Assembly: GCA_902702965.1 (NCBI GenBank)
Contig: CACRXP010000164.1
Coordinates: forward strand, 426,908 to 490,907
DNA length: 64,000 nucleotides
Origin: Spirometra erinaceieuropaei
Taxonomy: Eukaryota > Platyhelminthes > Cestoda > Diphyllobothriidea > Diphyllobothriidae
Direction: 5' to 3'
Shown: one piece after another, positions 1-10,571 of the stretch
Position numbering within the stretch: the first letter of the stretch is position 1
How the letters are laid out: each line of letters begins with the position of its first letter
The notes under the pieces: generated by a model
Told to the model about the DNA's origin: nothing
The model's database searches: none
What the model saw: the letters and a program-made list of their open reading frames with translations, nothing else
Made by a program: the position numbers and the translations under genes

Positions 1-600
1 GAATAATTTTGAACCCGCTCCGCCGTCACACTTGCATTCAGGGTTTCCAAACTGCAAGCCATGTATTTTCCGCGCGCGGAAAACTACACATTTCTCTACG
101 GTATTGAGAGAAGATCATATAGGGTTCATAAAAGTTAGCATTGGATTTGATCCACATCGTTAACTTTACAAGTCACATTAGTAAATGCAAAGACATGAGG
201 TCTTATGAACGGCCATTTCATGGTATTTTAAAATTTTACAATAATAAACTTTTTAGAACCGAATTATGTTCCTCCTTCGAGTATAAAATTGAAAGAAGGC
301 ATAATTTTCCACCGAATGAGCAAAAGATGAATCTTTTTAGGCATGGTTTCTATGATATATAATTGGACTTGTAGAGGCATCGAAAATCAATGAGAAAAAT
401 GCCTGTTACTTAAGTAGTCATTTTTTGCAGAGTATGTTTTTTGTATTCAGCCGCAAGGAAGTTCCTTCGAAAGCTGTAACTGAATTATTATAGAATTATA
501 CTGCAGACTGACTGGTTTTACAACCCTACTAAATTAGTCCTTTTGAAACGAAAATGCATTTCGGAATTTCGGTTGACATTTTATGTGTTAACCCACTTAC
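1..600. repeat. Dispersed repeat E, rearranged copy
   Basis: Two blocks match other parts of the window. Bases 1-140 (starting GAATAATTTTGA, with an AT-rich stretch around a CCGCGCGCGG core) resemble 9,855-10,000. Bases 290-600 resemble the reversed unit at 3,700-4,020 (shared blocks include ATCGAAAATCA and the TTTCGGAATTTCGG region). No open frame here looks like a gene. The divergence is large, so this is an old copy. I do not know the family. Confidence 0.45.
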
Positions 601-1395
601 TGTACAAGATGCTTTCAAATCGCAGATCATTTTGTGATGAGAATGACCCGTGGCTGATTAGCGAGGTCAAAACAGCAGAAGGAATTGTAGGTAGCCCATT
701 CAGGCAAGGCGGCCGATACTGATGTTCTACCACCGCCAGCGAAGACTCTAGACTGAGTCCAAGGGAGCCACGGGGTAAACACGGCCCGCAAACTGATCAG
801 TGCAAAGCCTTCTTACGAAAGAAAGCATAGTAATAACCGAAAGCCAATGAAACCCTGCATCTTGAGGATGCTACATTTGGCAGCGATTTACGACAAAATT
901 CTGGGTTGGATTTAGCGATTTTACTGCAGGTATGGAATATGTTACGAGATAGAAGTGCGCGGTGTTATTACCCACGAAGACAAGGGAGACTGGAAGAGCC
1001 GTTTCTGCCTTATTAGCCTTCGTCAGCCAGCCATACTCAACCCCGAGGTGTGGGACACCTGAGGCTCGAACTCGAGACCCGCTAGTTAGAAATCCAACGC
1101 CTTTAACCACTGAGCCACGAGCTCGTTGTCCTGCGGGGCTGCTGGTTGTGCTCGAGAGCGGGAACCCGTGAGGCCCAATGGAACGAGTGAATTCCGTAAG
1201 AACGATCGATGAGCGCCCCTCCACCATAGAAGTGCACGTCATTCAAAATAATATATTGCCACTCATCCACTCCTGTCAAATTGCCATTAATATCCCTCAA
1301 CGCATCTATTCACAGGAAAATGTCACTATGCCAACAACCGCCCCAAAATACAATGAGAACATCATTCAAAATCGTGCAAATTATTCTTAATCGAC
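600..1395 (-). repeat. Left outer arm of giant inverted repeat
   Basis: This block is the reverse complement of 4,990-5,750 over nearly its whole length, with scattered substitutions and small indels. Both arms contain a tRNA-derived SINE at the matching place, so the SINE was present before the arms separated. The left arm keeps a single AAGAATAATTTG (1377-1388 on the minus strand), where the right arm has a foldback element between two copies of that word. No protein family is recognised in either arm. Confidence 0.75.
955..1165 (-). mobile_element. tRNA-derived SINE, minus orientation
   Basis: Read on the minus strand this contains a pol III box A-like segment (GTGGCTCAGTGGTTA) followed about 35 bases later by a box B-like segment (GAGTTCGAGCC), then a tail with GGTGTCCCACACCTCGGGG. 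The same order is seen in the copies at 5.26 kb and 6.05 kb. The tRNA-like head with a conserved unrelated tail is the usual SINE structure. It lacks a good cloverleaf, so it is not a functional tRNA gene. Confidence 0.7.
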
Positions 1396-2844
1396 TTTAG
1401 CAATTGCAGGATTCGAATTTTTGGTCTGTACACATGCACCTCTGTGAGTTATCACGAGAAATAGCTGTGTCATCTCCCTTTCTCTGCAGTGATTTTATGT
1501 AAGCAAGCCGGTAATAGACGGCTGACATGATTTCAAACGATCAGCGCAGACTAGCCATAGCTTCAAGAAGTCTGCGTACCGCCAACGGGATTGAAATTGT
1601 TGTCCACAGCTCACGACAAATATGCCCCACCAAAAAATTCCCTTCTCTACCATTTTTCCATTTGCCGCAAATCCCACCGACTTGGTGCTTTTGAAACGCT
1701 GGTGGTTTGCTCTAGTTAAGCTCTCATTGTCGATCCTTAGAAGAGGGGATAATGAGGGGCCGAAAGTCCACCCACTTGCGCACGTGCATTTCATGCTTGC
1801 CAAACTTTATTTTCACGAAACTGTGCGGGGTGGCTGAACAGCTACGGGGAGCATCACCTCCTCCTCCTCCTCCTAAGCTAGAGTGCAGTGGGTGCGGCCC
1901 AATGGATAGACATTTACAGAGGTATGCAGCAGGCAAACATACCTAATGTCCATCTCTATATTTAGCACAATCTGGGGGCGGTGGCAGAGGTGATGATGAA
2001 ACGTCACGTAGACAGAAGGTAGTTTGTTTTCCAGGTGGGGACGTGGCAGGATTTGCGTAAGCAAGCAAATCACGCGCTACCTGCGCTGTGAGAGTGGGAA
2101 TATCCCCATGAGCGCGGTACCTTGAAATGAGATGATCCACAAAATCAGAAAAGCATTTTTGGAAATGCTTTCGCTGATCGTTGCTGAGCGGGCTTGACAA
2201 CCGGCAGCAATTTAGTCAGTTTTTAAAAGTCGACATGGTGAAATCTAAAGACTGATCGGGCAGGGTCATACTATGACAACGAACAATTAACAATCTTACA
2301 CCAGTTTAAACACAAGACAAATTTTCATACACTTACTGATTTCAAAAACTAACAATATTGCTACATTTTCAAAACGATTTTCGGGTTTATGTGGGTTCAT
2401 TTCAGATCAGTTTTCCGGTGGTTAATCAGTCAAAAAAGGATGCTACAAGGGAAATTTTCACAGCCTTAGCGCGGGCCTGCTGCGCGTGATTTGTCCGCTT
2501 GCACATATCCTGCTCCACTCCCTCCTGAACAGTAAACCACCGTTTGCCCACCTGACAGTTCATCCTCACTTCCGCCACCAATATAGAGATGGATATTGGG
2601 TATTTTTGCCTACTGCATACCTCTGTGAATCACCATCCAGTGGACCGCACCCACTACACTCCTGGGAGGTGGAGGTAGAGTTATACCTCGTAGCTGGTCC
2701 GTCACCCGCGCACAGTTTCGCGAGAATGAAGTTTGGCAAGCATGATACGCATGTGCACATATGGGTGGACTGTCAGCCCCTCCTAAGCCCCTATGGTAAG
2801 AATTAGCAATGACGTTTGTAAATAGGGTGCTGCATCCGAACTTG

Positions 2845-2957
2845 AAGGGATGATGATGAGGCGGAGGAAGAAGAAGAAAAAGAATAAGAAGGGGAGGAGG
2901 AAGGGAGGAAGAATAGAACGAGAGGAGGAGGGGGAGGAGGAGGAGGAGGAGGAGATG
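2845..2957 (+). repeat. Purine-rich low-complexity tract
   Basis: About 110 bases consist almost wholly of A and G (GAGGAG, AAGAAGAAG, GGGGAGGAGG units). It sits inside the right arm of FB1, where FB2 and the left arm have only a short GGAGGAGG run, so it looks like local expansion of that run. The Lys/Glu- and Ser-rich frames across it are composition artefacts. Confidence 0.85.
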
Positions 2958-3037
2958 TACCTCGTTGCTGGTCCGTCACCTGCGCACGGTTTCAAGAAAG
3001 GGAATTTTGGCAACCATGACTTGCACGTGCGTATATA

Positions 3038-4025
3038 GTGAGTGACCGATCTCATGAAATGATAGCCGAAATTCTGAAATGCATTTTTGATCTGGAAGAA
3101 TTACTCAGGTGGGACTGTAGTACCGATTACTATGCGGCAGAATCCTATAGTATTTCGTGCTCGCCAGGATGTCGGTTTTTGCATGCAATTCTATTCTCCC
3201 TCCTGCAAAAGCCACACTCAGCTAAAATTGACTACTCGAGTAGTAAGTATTTTTCACACTGACTTTCGCTGATCTTATGAACTCAAATATATTTTACAGA
3301 CAGCATGCATAAAAATATGCCTTATTTTACTCGTTTGGTGGGAAATAACATTGTATTTGCATTTTATTCCCTAAGAGGGTATACCTTTCGGTTTTAAACA
3401 AGTTTCTAATTATGAATATTCTAAGACCGTGCCGTATCCATTCCTCCAGCACCGCACATGTCCGTTTGTCAACGCTCCGCATGAAATGTACAACGTAGTC
3501 CGCATCCATTGAAAAATCCCGTGAACTCTATATGTTATATTTTTAAAGAAATAGAGGAATATATGATTTTCTTCACGCGGAAAGCACACAATTCGTAGAC
3601 TGAAATAGCTAGACGCTAATGAAACGACTGGTTAGGCTCAAAATTACTCAGAAATTGGGGAAATTCTTCAGAACCTATATACATACATTATCTTGGGTAT
3701 AAAATGTTAAGACAATGTTATTTCCCACCAAACGAGTAAAATAAAGCATATTTTTATGCATGCTGTCTGTAAAGTATATTTGAGTTTATCAGATCATCGA
3801 AAATCAGTGTGAAAAATGCGTGCTACTAAAGTAGTCAATTTTAGCTGAATGTGGCTTTGCAGGAGGGAGAAGAGAATTGCATTCAAAAGCCGACATCCTG
3901 GCGAGCCCGAAATAATATAGGATTCTGCCGCATAGTCATTAGTATTACAATCTCACCTAAGTAATCCTTCCTAATCGAAAACGCATTTCAGAAATTTGGC
4001 CAACGTTTCATGAGGTCGGTCACGC
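3038..4025. repeat. Repeat E, head-to-head inverted pair
   Basis: Bases 3,038-3,420 and 3,690-4,025 are reverse complements of each other (about 330 bases), separated by about 270 bases. Matching landmarks include GGTGGGAAATAAC/GTTATTTCCCACC, the CAGCATGCATAAAAATATGC region and the TATGCGGCAGAATCCTATA region. A single-orientation relative lies at 9,484-9,845 at the same place in FB2. The pair therefore probably arose by inverted duplication or a second insertion within FB1. Confidence 0.75.
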
Positions 4026-4311
4026 ACCGTATTGGTGGACTGTCGGCCCCTCCTAACCTCCTCTTGTAGGATCAGCATTGAGAGTTTAACTAGAGCAAGT
4101 CACTAGAGTTTTACAAGTACCGAGTCGGTGGGATTTGGAGTAGATGAAAAATGGTGGGGATGGGTATTTGGTGAGGAGGATATTTGTCGTGAGCTGTAGG
4201 CGGCAATTTCATCCTCGTCGGTGGTACCCAGATTTCTAAAGGCTATGACAAATCTGCACTGGTTGTTTTAAATCCTGTCAGGTGCCGTTAATCGGCTTGC
4301 CTACATCTGCA

Positions 4312-4445
4312 GGGTATCCGAGTTCGAGTCCCAGATTCTCCACACCTGGGCTTGCATACGGCTAACTGACGACGACCAATACATCAGAAATGGCTATCGC
4401 ACACCTCCTTGTCCTTGTCGGTGTTCCTTCCTGCGGCGAGAGAGA
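4312..4445 (+). mobile_element. SINE tail fragment
   Basis: A box B-like CCGAGTTCGAGTCCC is followed by a tail resembling the other SINEs (CACACCTGGG, then GGCTAACTGACGACG, then CAGAAATGGC and TTGTCCTTGTCGG). The box A half is missing. The equivalent place in the left palindrome arm (near 1,480) lacks it, while FB2 has it at 10,345. Confidence 0.6.
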
Positions 4446-4541
4446 GGACACGACTATCTGCCGTGATAACTCCCAATAGGGCATGTCTACAAATCAAAAA
4501 TTCGATCCTTGCAATTACTCCAGCCAACTAAGAATAATTTG

Positions 4542-4994
4542 AAAAGTCACTTTGCAAACACCTGTTTTCGGCAATTTCACGTCAGGCCAATGCAGTCACA
4601 CGAAGGAATGAAAATGTACAAAATTAACAGTGTTTATAGGTGTCTAAAGGACTATTAAGTCGTCAACACTCATCTTCCCCACGCCGCTCCATGAGGACGT
4701 CGGAGAGTTTTGGTCCTCAGAGCTAAGGAAAAGGGGTAGAGTAGTCTTAGAGTTCGAGAACATCACTCGAAGACTCTTTTGCCTCCCTCCGCTAGCTCTG
4801 AGGACCAAAACCCTCTGACCTCGTCATGGGGTCAGCGTGGGGAAGATGAGTGCCAGTGACTTAATAGTCCTTGAGACACCTATAAACACTGTTAATTTTG
4901 TACATTTTCATTCCTTGGTGTAACTTTACTGGCCTGACGTAGAATTACCGAAAACATGTGTTTGCCAAATTAACATGGAATTTTTTGCGGAACG
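4542..4994. mobile_element. Small foldback element FB3 with 12-bp target duplication
   Basis: Two arms of about 180 bases (from about 4,551 and to about 4,970) are nearly perfect reverse complements around a central region of about 60 bases. Arm landmarks are TGTTTTCGGCAATTTCACGT, GGAATGAAAATGTACA and GAGGACCAAAAC. It is bracketed by AAGAATAATTTG at 4,530-4,541 and 4,995-5,006, and the sister palindrome arm carries that word only once (1,377-1,388, minus), as expected of an unoccupied site. There is no coding capacity. End-like fragments recur near 50,205-50,320 and 39,210-39,300. Confidence 0.8.
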
Positions 4995-5750
4995 AAGAAT
5001 AATTTGCGTGAGTATGGAAGATTTCGTCATTGCATTTCGAGGGGCTGTTGTTGGGATAATGACAGTTTCCTGTGAATAAATGCTTTGAGGGATATTAATG
5101 GCAATTTGACAGGAGTGGATGAATGGCAATATATTTTTTGAATGATGTGCACTTCTATGGTGGAGGGGCGCTCATCGATCGTTCTTACGGAACTCACTCG
5201 TTCGGTTGTACCTCACGGGTTCTCTCTCTCGAACCCAACCAGCAGCCGCACAGGACAACGAGCTCGTGGCTCAGTGGTTAGAGTCGTTGGACTTTTAACT
5301 AGCGGGTCTCGAGTTCGAGCCTCAGGTGTCCCACACCTCGGGGTTGAGTATGACTGGCTGACGACGGCTAATAAGGCAGAAATAGCCATTCTAGTCTCCG
5401 TAAAAACATTGTTCATATCTATCTTGTAACATGTTCCATACCTGCAGTAAAATCGCTAAGTCCAACCCAGAATTTTGTCGTAAATCGCTGCCAAACGTAG
5501 CATCCTCAGGATGCAGGGTTTCAGTGACTTTCTTTCGTAAGGTTTTTCACCGATCAGTTTGCGAGACGTGTTCACCCTCCATGCTCCCTTGGACTCAGTC
5601 TAGAGCCCTCGCTGGTGGTCGTAGAACATGAGCATCGGACCCCTTGCCTGAATGGGCTACCTACAATTCCTTCTCCACTTTTGACCTCAAGAACCAGCCA
5701 CGGGTTAGCCTCACCTCAAAATGATTTGCGATTGGAAAGCGTCTTGTTTG
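4990..5750 (+). repeat. Right outer arm of giant inverted repeat
   Basis: This is the reverse complement of 600-1,395, including the SINE at 5,258-5,415 and the segments CGATCGTTCTTACGGAA, CCTGCAGTAAAATCGCTAAG and CTTGGACTCAGTCTAGAG. A fragment of the same unit occurs at 6,940-7,020 (GTGGAATCGCTAAGCCCAA), so the unit is dispersed and not unique to the palindrome. Confidence 0.75.
5255..5415 (+). mobile_element. tRNA-derived SINE
   Basis: Box A-like CGTGGCTCAGTGGTTAGAG at about 5,265 and box B-like GAGTTCGAGCC at about 5,313 are followed by the conserved tail (ACACCTCGGGG, TGACTGGCTGACGACGGC, AATAAGGCAGAAA). It is the mirror partner of the copy at 955-1,165. Confidence 0.75.
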
Positions 5751-5784
5751 TCTTGAGGTGAAAACAACCTCTGAATTATAAGTA

Positions 5785-6680
5785 CTGACAGGACATCAAC
5801 GACTGACTGATGACCCAGCGCCTGCCTTTTCTGGGATCGAAATTTTTCACCATCGTCAGCACCTACGCCTAACCACTGACCGACTCTGACGAAGCGAAGA
5901 CCAAGTTCTACGAATACTTAAGCGCTCTGCTGGCGACATTGCCGAAGGCGGATAAGCTAATGGTTACGACAGTGGCCGCTCGCCGATCAGGTTACGGAAC
6001 ATGCCCACTGTCTTAATTGATATTCCCGATCACAACCGACAGGACAACGGGCCCGTGGCTCAATGGTAGAGCGTCAAACTCCATGACCAAAGATCCCGGG
6101 TTCGAATCTCAAGTGATCCACACTTGGGGCTAGGTATGACTGGCTGATGACGGCTAATAAGCCAGAAATGGCCATTCCGGTCTCCCTTGTCTTTGTCGGC
6201 CCTATCTCATCTAAGCTGGTTTATATTGTCAACTTCGACACCCCCGTCAGGACAGACTGCGCTGCCTGGAGGGGGGTGCTGAGTCACCACGGAATCGCCG
6301 GCTGCAATGACAGTGGTCTCCTCCTGCAAACCAGAGTAGAACGCTCCCTCCTGCTGACTAACACATTCTCCGGCCTCCTGACGCGGAAGAAGACGACTTA
6401 GGTGTACTCCTGGTCGCGTCGCTGGCAGCTGCTGGACTACATTCTCGTTCAGAGGCAAGATCGGCAGGACGTGCTAGTGACCACGGCGAATCGCGACGCC
6501 GATGGTTGGATAGATTACTGTCTCGTCATCTCTAAGATGAGGCTCCACTTGCAACCTCACAGAAGGCCACAAGGGAAGGGACCGCCAGGTTGGTTGAATA
6601 CCGCCTTACTGGAATTTCATCAATCAACTGACGCGGCACCTGGAGTAACTGTCGCCCCTGGACGGCAACGCTGAACACGA
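5785..6680 (+). pseudogene. RTE-like LINE endonuclease fragment, split by a SINE
   Basis: Translations in shifting frames match the AP-endonuclease-like N-terminal half of the RTE-like LINE whose RT part lies at 18.6 kb. Bases 5,785-5,985 give a stretch ending FYEYLSALLATLPKADKL. Bases 6,235-6,620 give CAAWRGVLSHHGIAGCNDSG, LLTNTF, SRRWQLLDYILVQR, QDVLV and DGWIDYCLVISKMRL. Between them (about 6,000-6,230) sits a SINE. There is an in-frame stop after RKKTT, and the copy is not functional. Confidence 0.75.
6048..6207 (+). mobile_element. tRNA-derived SINE inserted in LINE fragment
   Basis: The head reads GGCCCGTGGCTCAATGGTAGAG (box A-like), with GGGTTCGAATCTC (box B-like) about 40 bases on. 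The tail TATGACTGGCTGATGACGGC and the CAGAAATGGCCATT block follow. It separates two halves of an endonuclease coding fragment, so it inserted after that LINE copy arrived. Confidence 0.75.
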
Positions 6681-6717
6681 TTCTGGTGGATTCTGAAGCG
6701 CTGCACCGAACACTTTA

Positions 6718-6935
6718 GAAGTTCATAGATATTTTGCCAGATCTTGAATTATTCATATTGACCCATCGACTTCAAATCCCACGTCCGTACAGACTGCACT
6801 GCCTAGGGGGAGTGCTGAGTCACCATGGCATCACCGGTTGCTATGACAGCGGTCTTCTTCTCCTGCGAACCAGAGGAGAACACTCTCTCCAGCTTACTAA
6901 CACATTCTTCGGCAATTTCACAGGGGTAGACGTTC
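6718..6935 (+). pseudogene. Second RTE-like LINE endonuclease fragment
   Basis: Bases 6,783-6,918 repeat 6,238-6,385 (GVLSHHGITGCYDSGLLLL, then LTNTFF), so the same endonuclease segment is present twice. Just upstream, 6,718-6,770 resembles the SINE tail seen at 43,771-43,820 (TAGATATTTTGCCAGAT, ATTGACCCA). It is a short remnant with no intact frame. Confidence 0.6.
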
Positions 6936-7009
6936 GGCAATGTATTTTTTGAATGATTTGTACTTCTAAACCCGCAGTGGAATCGCTAAGCCCAACCCAG
7001 AGTTCTGCT

Positions 7010-7640
7010 GTAAATCGGACTGTGACTGATTGTGTTTGGCTTCCTCTCGTCTTGCAAATCTTGACGGTTGTTCTGTTAGGAACGAAAAATATTATGATCG
7101 CATCTGTAGCGAATAGCCTCATCCAGTTTGGGAATTCTGCCTTGACGAGTTCCGCTTCGAACCCTCTCGCACAATCAGATGCAGGCTGATCTGGTTCGAC
7201 TGCGATATTTACCTTTCCATGAGCGACGAATTTTCCCTTCAAATCCAATTAAATCACATCCCTTTGCTTTTTTCGGAAAAGGGTTTTTTGCTGTTCGCTA
7301 ACAGTTCTTCATGACAGATTGCCTTTTTATAAGCCCGAACAGTACACCGTACAGTGTCTGCCTACTCTTTTTAAAATTTACTCGAAAATTTATGTTTACG
7401 CTGTATGAAAGTACCCCTATAGGCATACAGTAAGACAATTTATTTGTCTGCTTAGATGTATAAGCGTTTTTTTACAAACGTGGGGTATCTAACATTTGCA
7501 GGAATAAAAATGGCATCGGCATTTGAGCAAATGTGAGACTAATAGACTCGACAGGACAATAAACCAAACACACTGTCGAATTCTTTGGAGAGAACGCAGG
7601 TGCAAGACTCGGGTGCTGCAAAACCATGTGCGATGCCACC
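7010..7640. repeat. Dispersed repeat D, uninterrupted copy
   Basis: Bases 7,010-7,430 match 11,665-12,095, and 7,430-7,640 match 15,860-16,060, so this copy shows the element without the LINE that splits the second copy. On the minus strand both copies share a readable peptide (EFPNWMRLFATDAIII here, WMRLFAADATIIF there), hinting at an old coding segment, but I do not recognise it. A reversed piece (CACACTGCCGAACTC region) lies at 8,090-8,200. Confidence 0.7.
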
Positions 7641-7659
7641 TCTAGTGGGTTCGTTTCAT

Positions 7660-7915
7660 ATCAATTTCGGCATGTAGAATCTGTCGAAGAAAAGTATGCT
7701 GCAAGGGACATTTTCACAACCTAAGCGCGGGTCTGCGGCGCGGGATTTGCTCGTTTGCACAAATTCTGCGCCATGCCCTCCTGACCAACACACTACGGTC
7801 TACCCACGTGACAGTTCATCCTCACCTCCGCCACCGCCTCCAGATTTGACAAAATATACAGATGGACATTAGATATTTTCGCCTACTCCATCGGGTACAC
7901 GAAATGTCCCATAAT
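7660..7915 (+). repeat. FB arm fragment
   Basis: This matches the start of the FB right arms (AGCGCGGGTCTGCGGCGCG, then GACAGTTCATCCTCACCTCC, then TATACAGATGGACATTAG), corresponding to 2,460-2,610 and 9,180-9,340. It is truncated before the trinucleotide run. Confidence 0.6.
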
Positions 7916-8314
7916 ATAATATAGTCTGCCTGGAGGTCACTCTTGTCTACAGTCAGTATGGTCACTTTCATTACGATAATGGGCACTTATGAGCAGAATC
8001 GCAGATGGTTTGCATAAAAAGGTCATAGGGAAATGGTCCATGGCTTGTAAATAAGCGCCGTGTTGTTGTGCGCGCAGTCATAGGTCGTGCACGGGATACG
8101 GACTCCCGTAACAGAGGTGGTATTGCTGCTGGTTTTGCAAACCCGATTCTTGGACCAGCGTTCTCTCCAAGGAGTTCGGCAGTGTGTTCGGCCTGTTCGT
8201 GTTTGACGTTTCCTCCTCTGGAGCACCTTAGTGTCTCGCTCTTTTCTCGTTCCCACTATTCCCGTTCCTTCAACGAGATCTTTTCATTTGGAACGCTGTT
8301 CTGCCCACTTGCCT

Positions 8315-8355
8315 TCCATACTCTCTCTCTCTCGCTCTCTCTCTCTGTCTTTCTG
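8315..8355 (+). repeat. CT-rich microsatellite
   Basis: A (CT)n tract of about 35 bases, interrupted once by a G. It lies between a repeat D fragment and the left arm of FB2. Confidence 0.85.
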
Positions 8356-8364
8356 CGGATGTAG

Positions 8365-10312
8365 GCAGGCCGAAAGTAGGCAGCTGACATGATTTCAGAC
8401 AATCAGTGCAGACTAGCCATAGCCTCAATAAGTCTGGGTATCACCAACGTGGATGAAATTGCCGCCCACAGCTCACAACAAATATCCCCACCATCAAATC
8501 CCCATCTCTACTATTAGTGATTTGCTTTAGTTAAGCCCTCGTTGTTGACTCTTAGAAGAGGGGGTTAGGAGGGGCCGACAGTTCACCAATATGTGCACAC
8601 GCATATCATGCTTGCCAAACTTCATTCTAACAAACTGTGCGTGGGTGGCGTGCCAGCTACGGGATGCACCTCCTCCTCCTCCTCCTGGGCATTATTGGAC
8701 TGGGTGCGGTCCACTGGATGGAGTGTCACAGGAGTATGCAGTCGGCAAAAATACCTAATGTTCATCTCTATATTTAGCCCAATCGAGAGGCGGTGGCAGA
8801 GGCTAGGGTGAGATGTCACGTAGGCAGGCGGCATCCCGCAGATCAGAAAAGGGTTGAAGAGGATTTGCGTAAGCAAGTTAATCATGCGCTACCTGCGCTG
8901 CGACAGTCGGAATGTCCCCATGGGCGCGGTACCTCGAAATAAGACGAATTCACAAAATCTGAAGACTGATCAGACAGGGTTATGCTCTGGCGACGAACAA
9001 TTAGCCATCTTAGACTATTTTAAACACCAGGAAAATTTTCATGGACTTGATGACTTCAAAAATAACAGCATTACTACCTTTTCAGAAATGATTTTTTGAT
9101 TTTTGTGGATTCATTTTATATCCATTTCCCGGTGGTGAATCTTTCGAAGAAAAGGATGCTGCAAGAGGAATTTTCATAGTCTAGGCGCGGGTCTGTAGCG
9201 CGTGATTTGTCCGCTTGCCCAAATTCTGCCCCACCCCCTCCTGAACAATAAGGTGTCGTCTGCCTACGTGACATTTCATACTCACCTCCGCCACTGCCTC
9301 CAGATTGGGCTAAATATAGAGATGGACATTGGGTAGTTTCGCCAACTGCTTGACTCTGTGAATCACCATCCAGGAGGCCGAACCCATTGAAATCTCGCCC
9401 AGAAGGAGGAGGAGTACCTCGTAGCTGGTCCGTCATCCGCGCACAGCTTCGTGAGAATTAAGTTTGGCAAGCATGACATGTATGTGCGCATACAGTGAAA
9501 TGTTAGCCAAAATTCGGAAATGCGTTTTCCATCTGGAAGGATTACTCAGGTGGGACTGTAATACTGATTGCTATGCGGCAAAATCCTACAGTATTTCGGG
9601 TTTGCCAGAATGTCGGCTTTTGAATGCACTTCTTTACTCCCTCCTGCAAAGGTCACGATCGGTTTAAATTGATTGCTTGTTTAGCATGCATTTTCACACT
9701 GATTTTCGATGGTCTTATAAACTCGAATATATTAAATGGAAAACATGCACAAAAATACGCGTTAGTTTACTGGTTTGGTGGGAAATCACATTGTCTTTAC
9801 ATTTTATACCCGAAGAAAGTATACATATAGGTTTTGGATAAGTACTCCAGTTTCCGAATAATTTTGAGCCTAACCAGCCGTTGCGTTAGCGTTTAGAGAT
9901 TTTAGTCTACAATGTTTGTTCTTTCCGCGTAAGGAAAATCATACATTCCTCTATGTATTTAAGAAGATACCATATAGAGTTCCTGAAATTTTGCAATGGA
10001 TGCGGACTATGCTGTGTGCACTATGGGCACATATTGATGGACTGTCGGCCCTTCCTAACCCCCTCTTCTAAGAATCAACAGGGAGTGTTTCACCAGGGCA
10101 AATCATCAGTGTTTCAAAAATGCCAAATCGGTGGGATTTGGCGAAGATGGAAAAGTGGCGGAGATGGAGATATGGTAAGGGGGATATTTGTCGTGAACAG
10201 TAGGCAGTAATTTCAAATTCGTTGGTGATACCCAGATTTCCTGAGGCTATGGCTAGTCTGCACTGACTTTTTGAAATCCTATCGGCTACATATTATCGGC
10301 CTGCCTACATTT
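8365..10312. mobile_element. Foldback element FB2
   Basis: The left arm (8,365-8,880, minus) is complementary to a right arm in two pieces (9,130-9,480 and 10,030-10,312, plus). The 8,880-9,130 spacer matches the FB1 spacer at 2,075-2,440. Repeat E (9,484-10,025) lies in the right arm at the same point as in FB1, so E was there before FB1 and FB2 separated or is part of the element. No transposase is visible. Confidence 0.65.
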
Positions 10313-10344
10313 AACTCACTGCAAAATGTGACATGATGCACGAA

Positions 10345-10475
10345 AGGCATCCGAGTTCGAGTCCCAGGTTTTCCAGCCCTGAGTTTGTATACGGCTGATT
10401 GACGAAAGCCCATACGCCAGAAGTGGCCATCACACTCCTCCTAGCCTTTGTCGGTATTTCTTCCTGCGGAGAGTG
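10345..10475 (+). mobile_element. SINE tail fragment
   Basis: CCGAGTTCGAGTCCCAGG (box B-like) is followed by GGCTGATTGACGAAAGCC, CAGAAGTGGCCATCA and CCTTTGTCGG. It has the same position relative to FB2 as the fragment at 4,312 has to FB1. Confidence 0.6.
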
Positions 10476-10571
10476 AGATGACAGGGCCGTCTTCCGGGAT
10501 AGCTCACAGTAGGAGCATTTCATGTGTTAGAAGAAGAAAATTGGCTCTCCGGAACAGGTTTATTTAACTGC

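Larger units (their letters stand above)
1498..4330. mobile_element. Foldback element FB1 (long inverted-repeat element)
   Basis: The left arm (1,498-2,075, minus) is complementary to a right arm made of 2,440-2,835, about 2,955-3,037 and 4,025-4,330 (plus). Arm landmarks are a CTCCTCCTCCT/GGAGGAGG run, CAAGCATGA, and a GGACTGTCGGCCCCTCCTAA block. A 2,075-2,440 spacer joins them. The right arm is interrupted by repeat E in two opposed copies (3,038-3,680 and 3,690-4,025). The same arm-spacer-arm plan recurs at 8,365-10,312 (FB2). The short frames inside are not conserved between copies, so I see no transposase; non-autonomous foldback element is my inference. Confidence 0.65.

Noticed and set aside
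871..1242. 123-codon minus-strand frame as a gene
   Set aside because: It runs across the SINE and palindrome arm, and its mirror at 5,142-5,429 diverges in frame. It is repeat sequence read by chance.
2850..3055. Lys/Arg/Glu-rich and Ser/Phe-rich frames over the purine tract
   Set aside because: Pure low-complexity translation.
8023..8364. Overlapping frames of 77 and 98 codons
   Set aside because: They cover a reversed repeat D fragment and a CT microsatellite.
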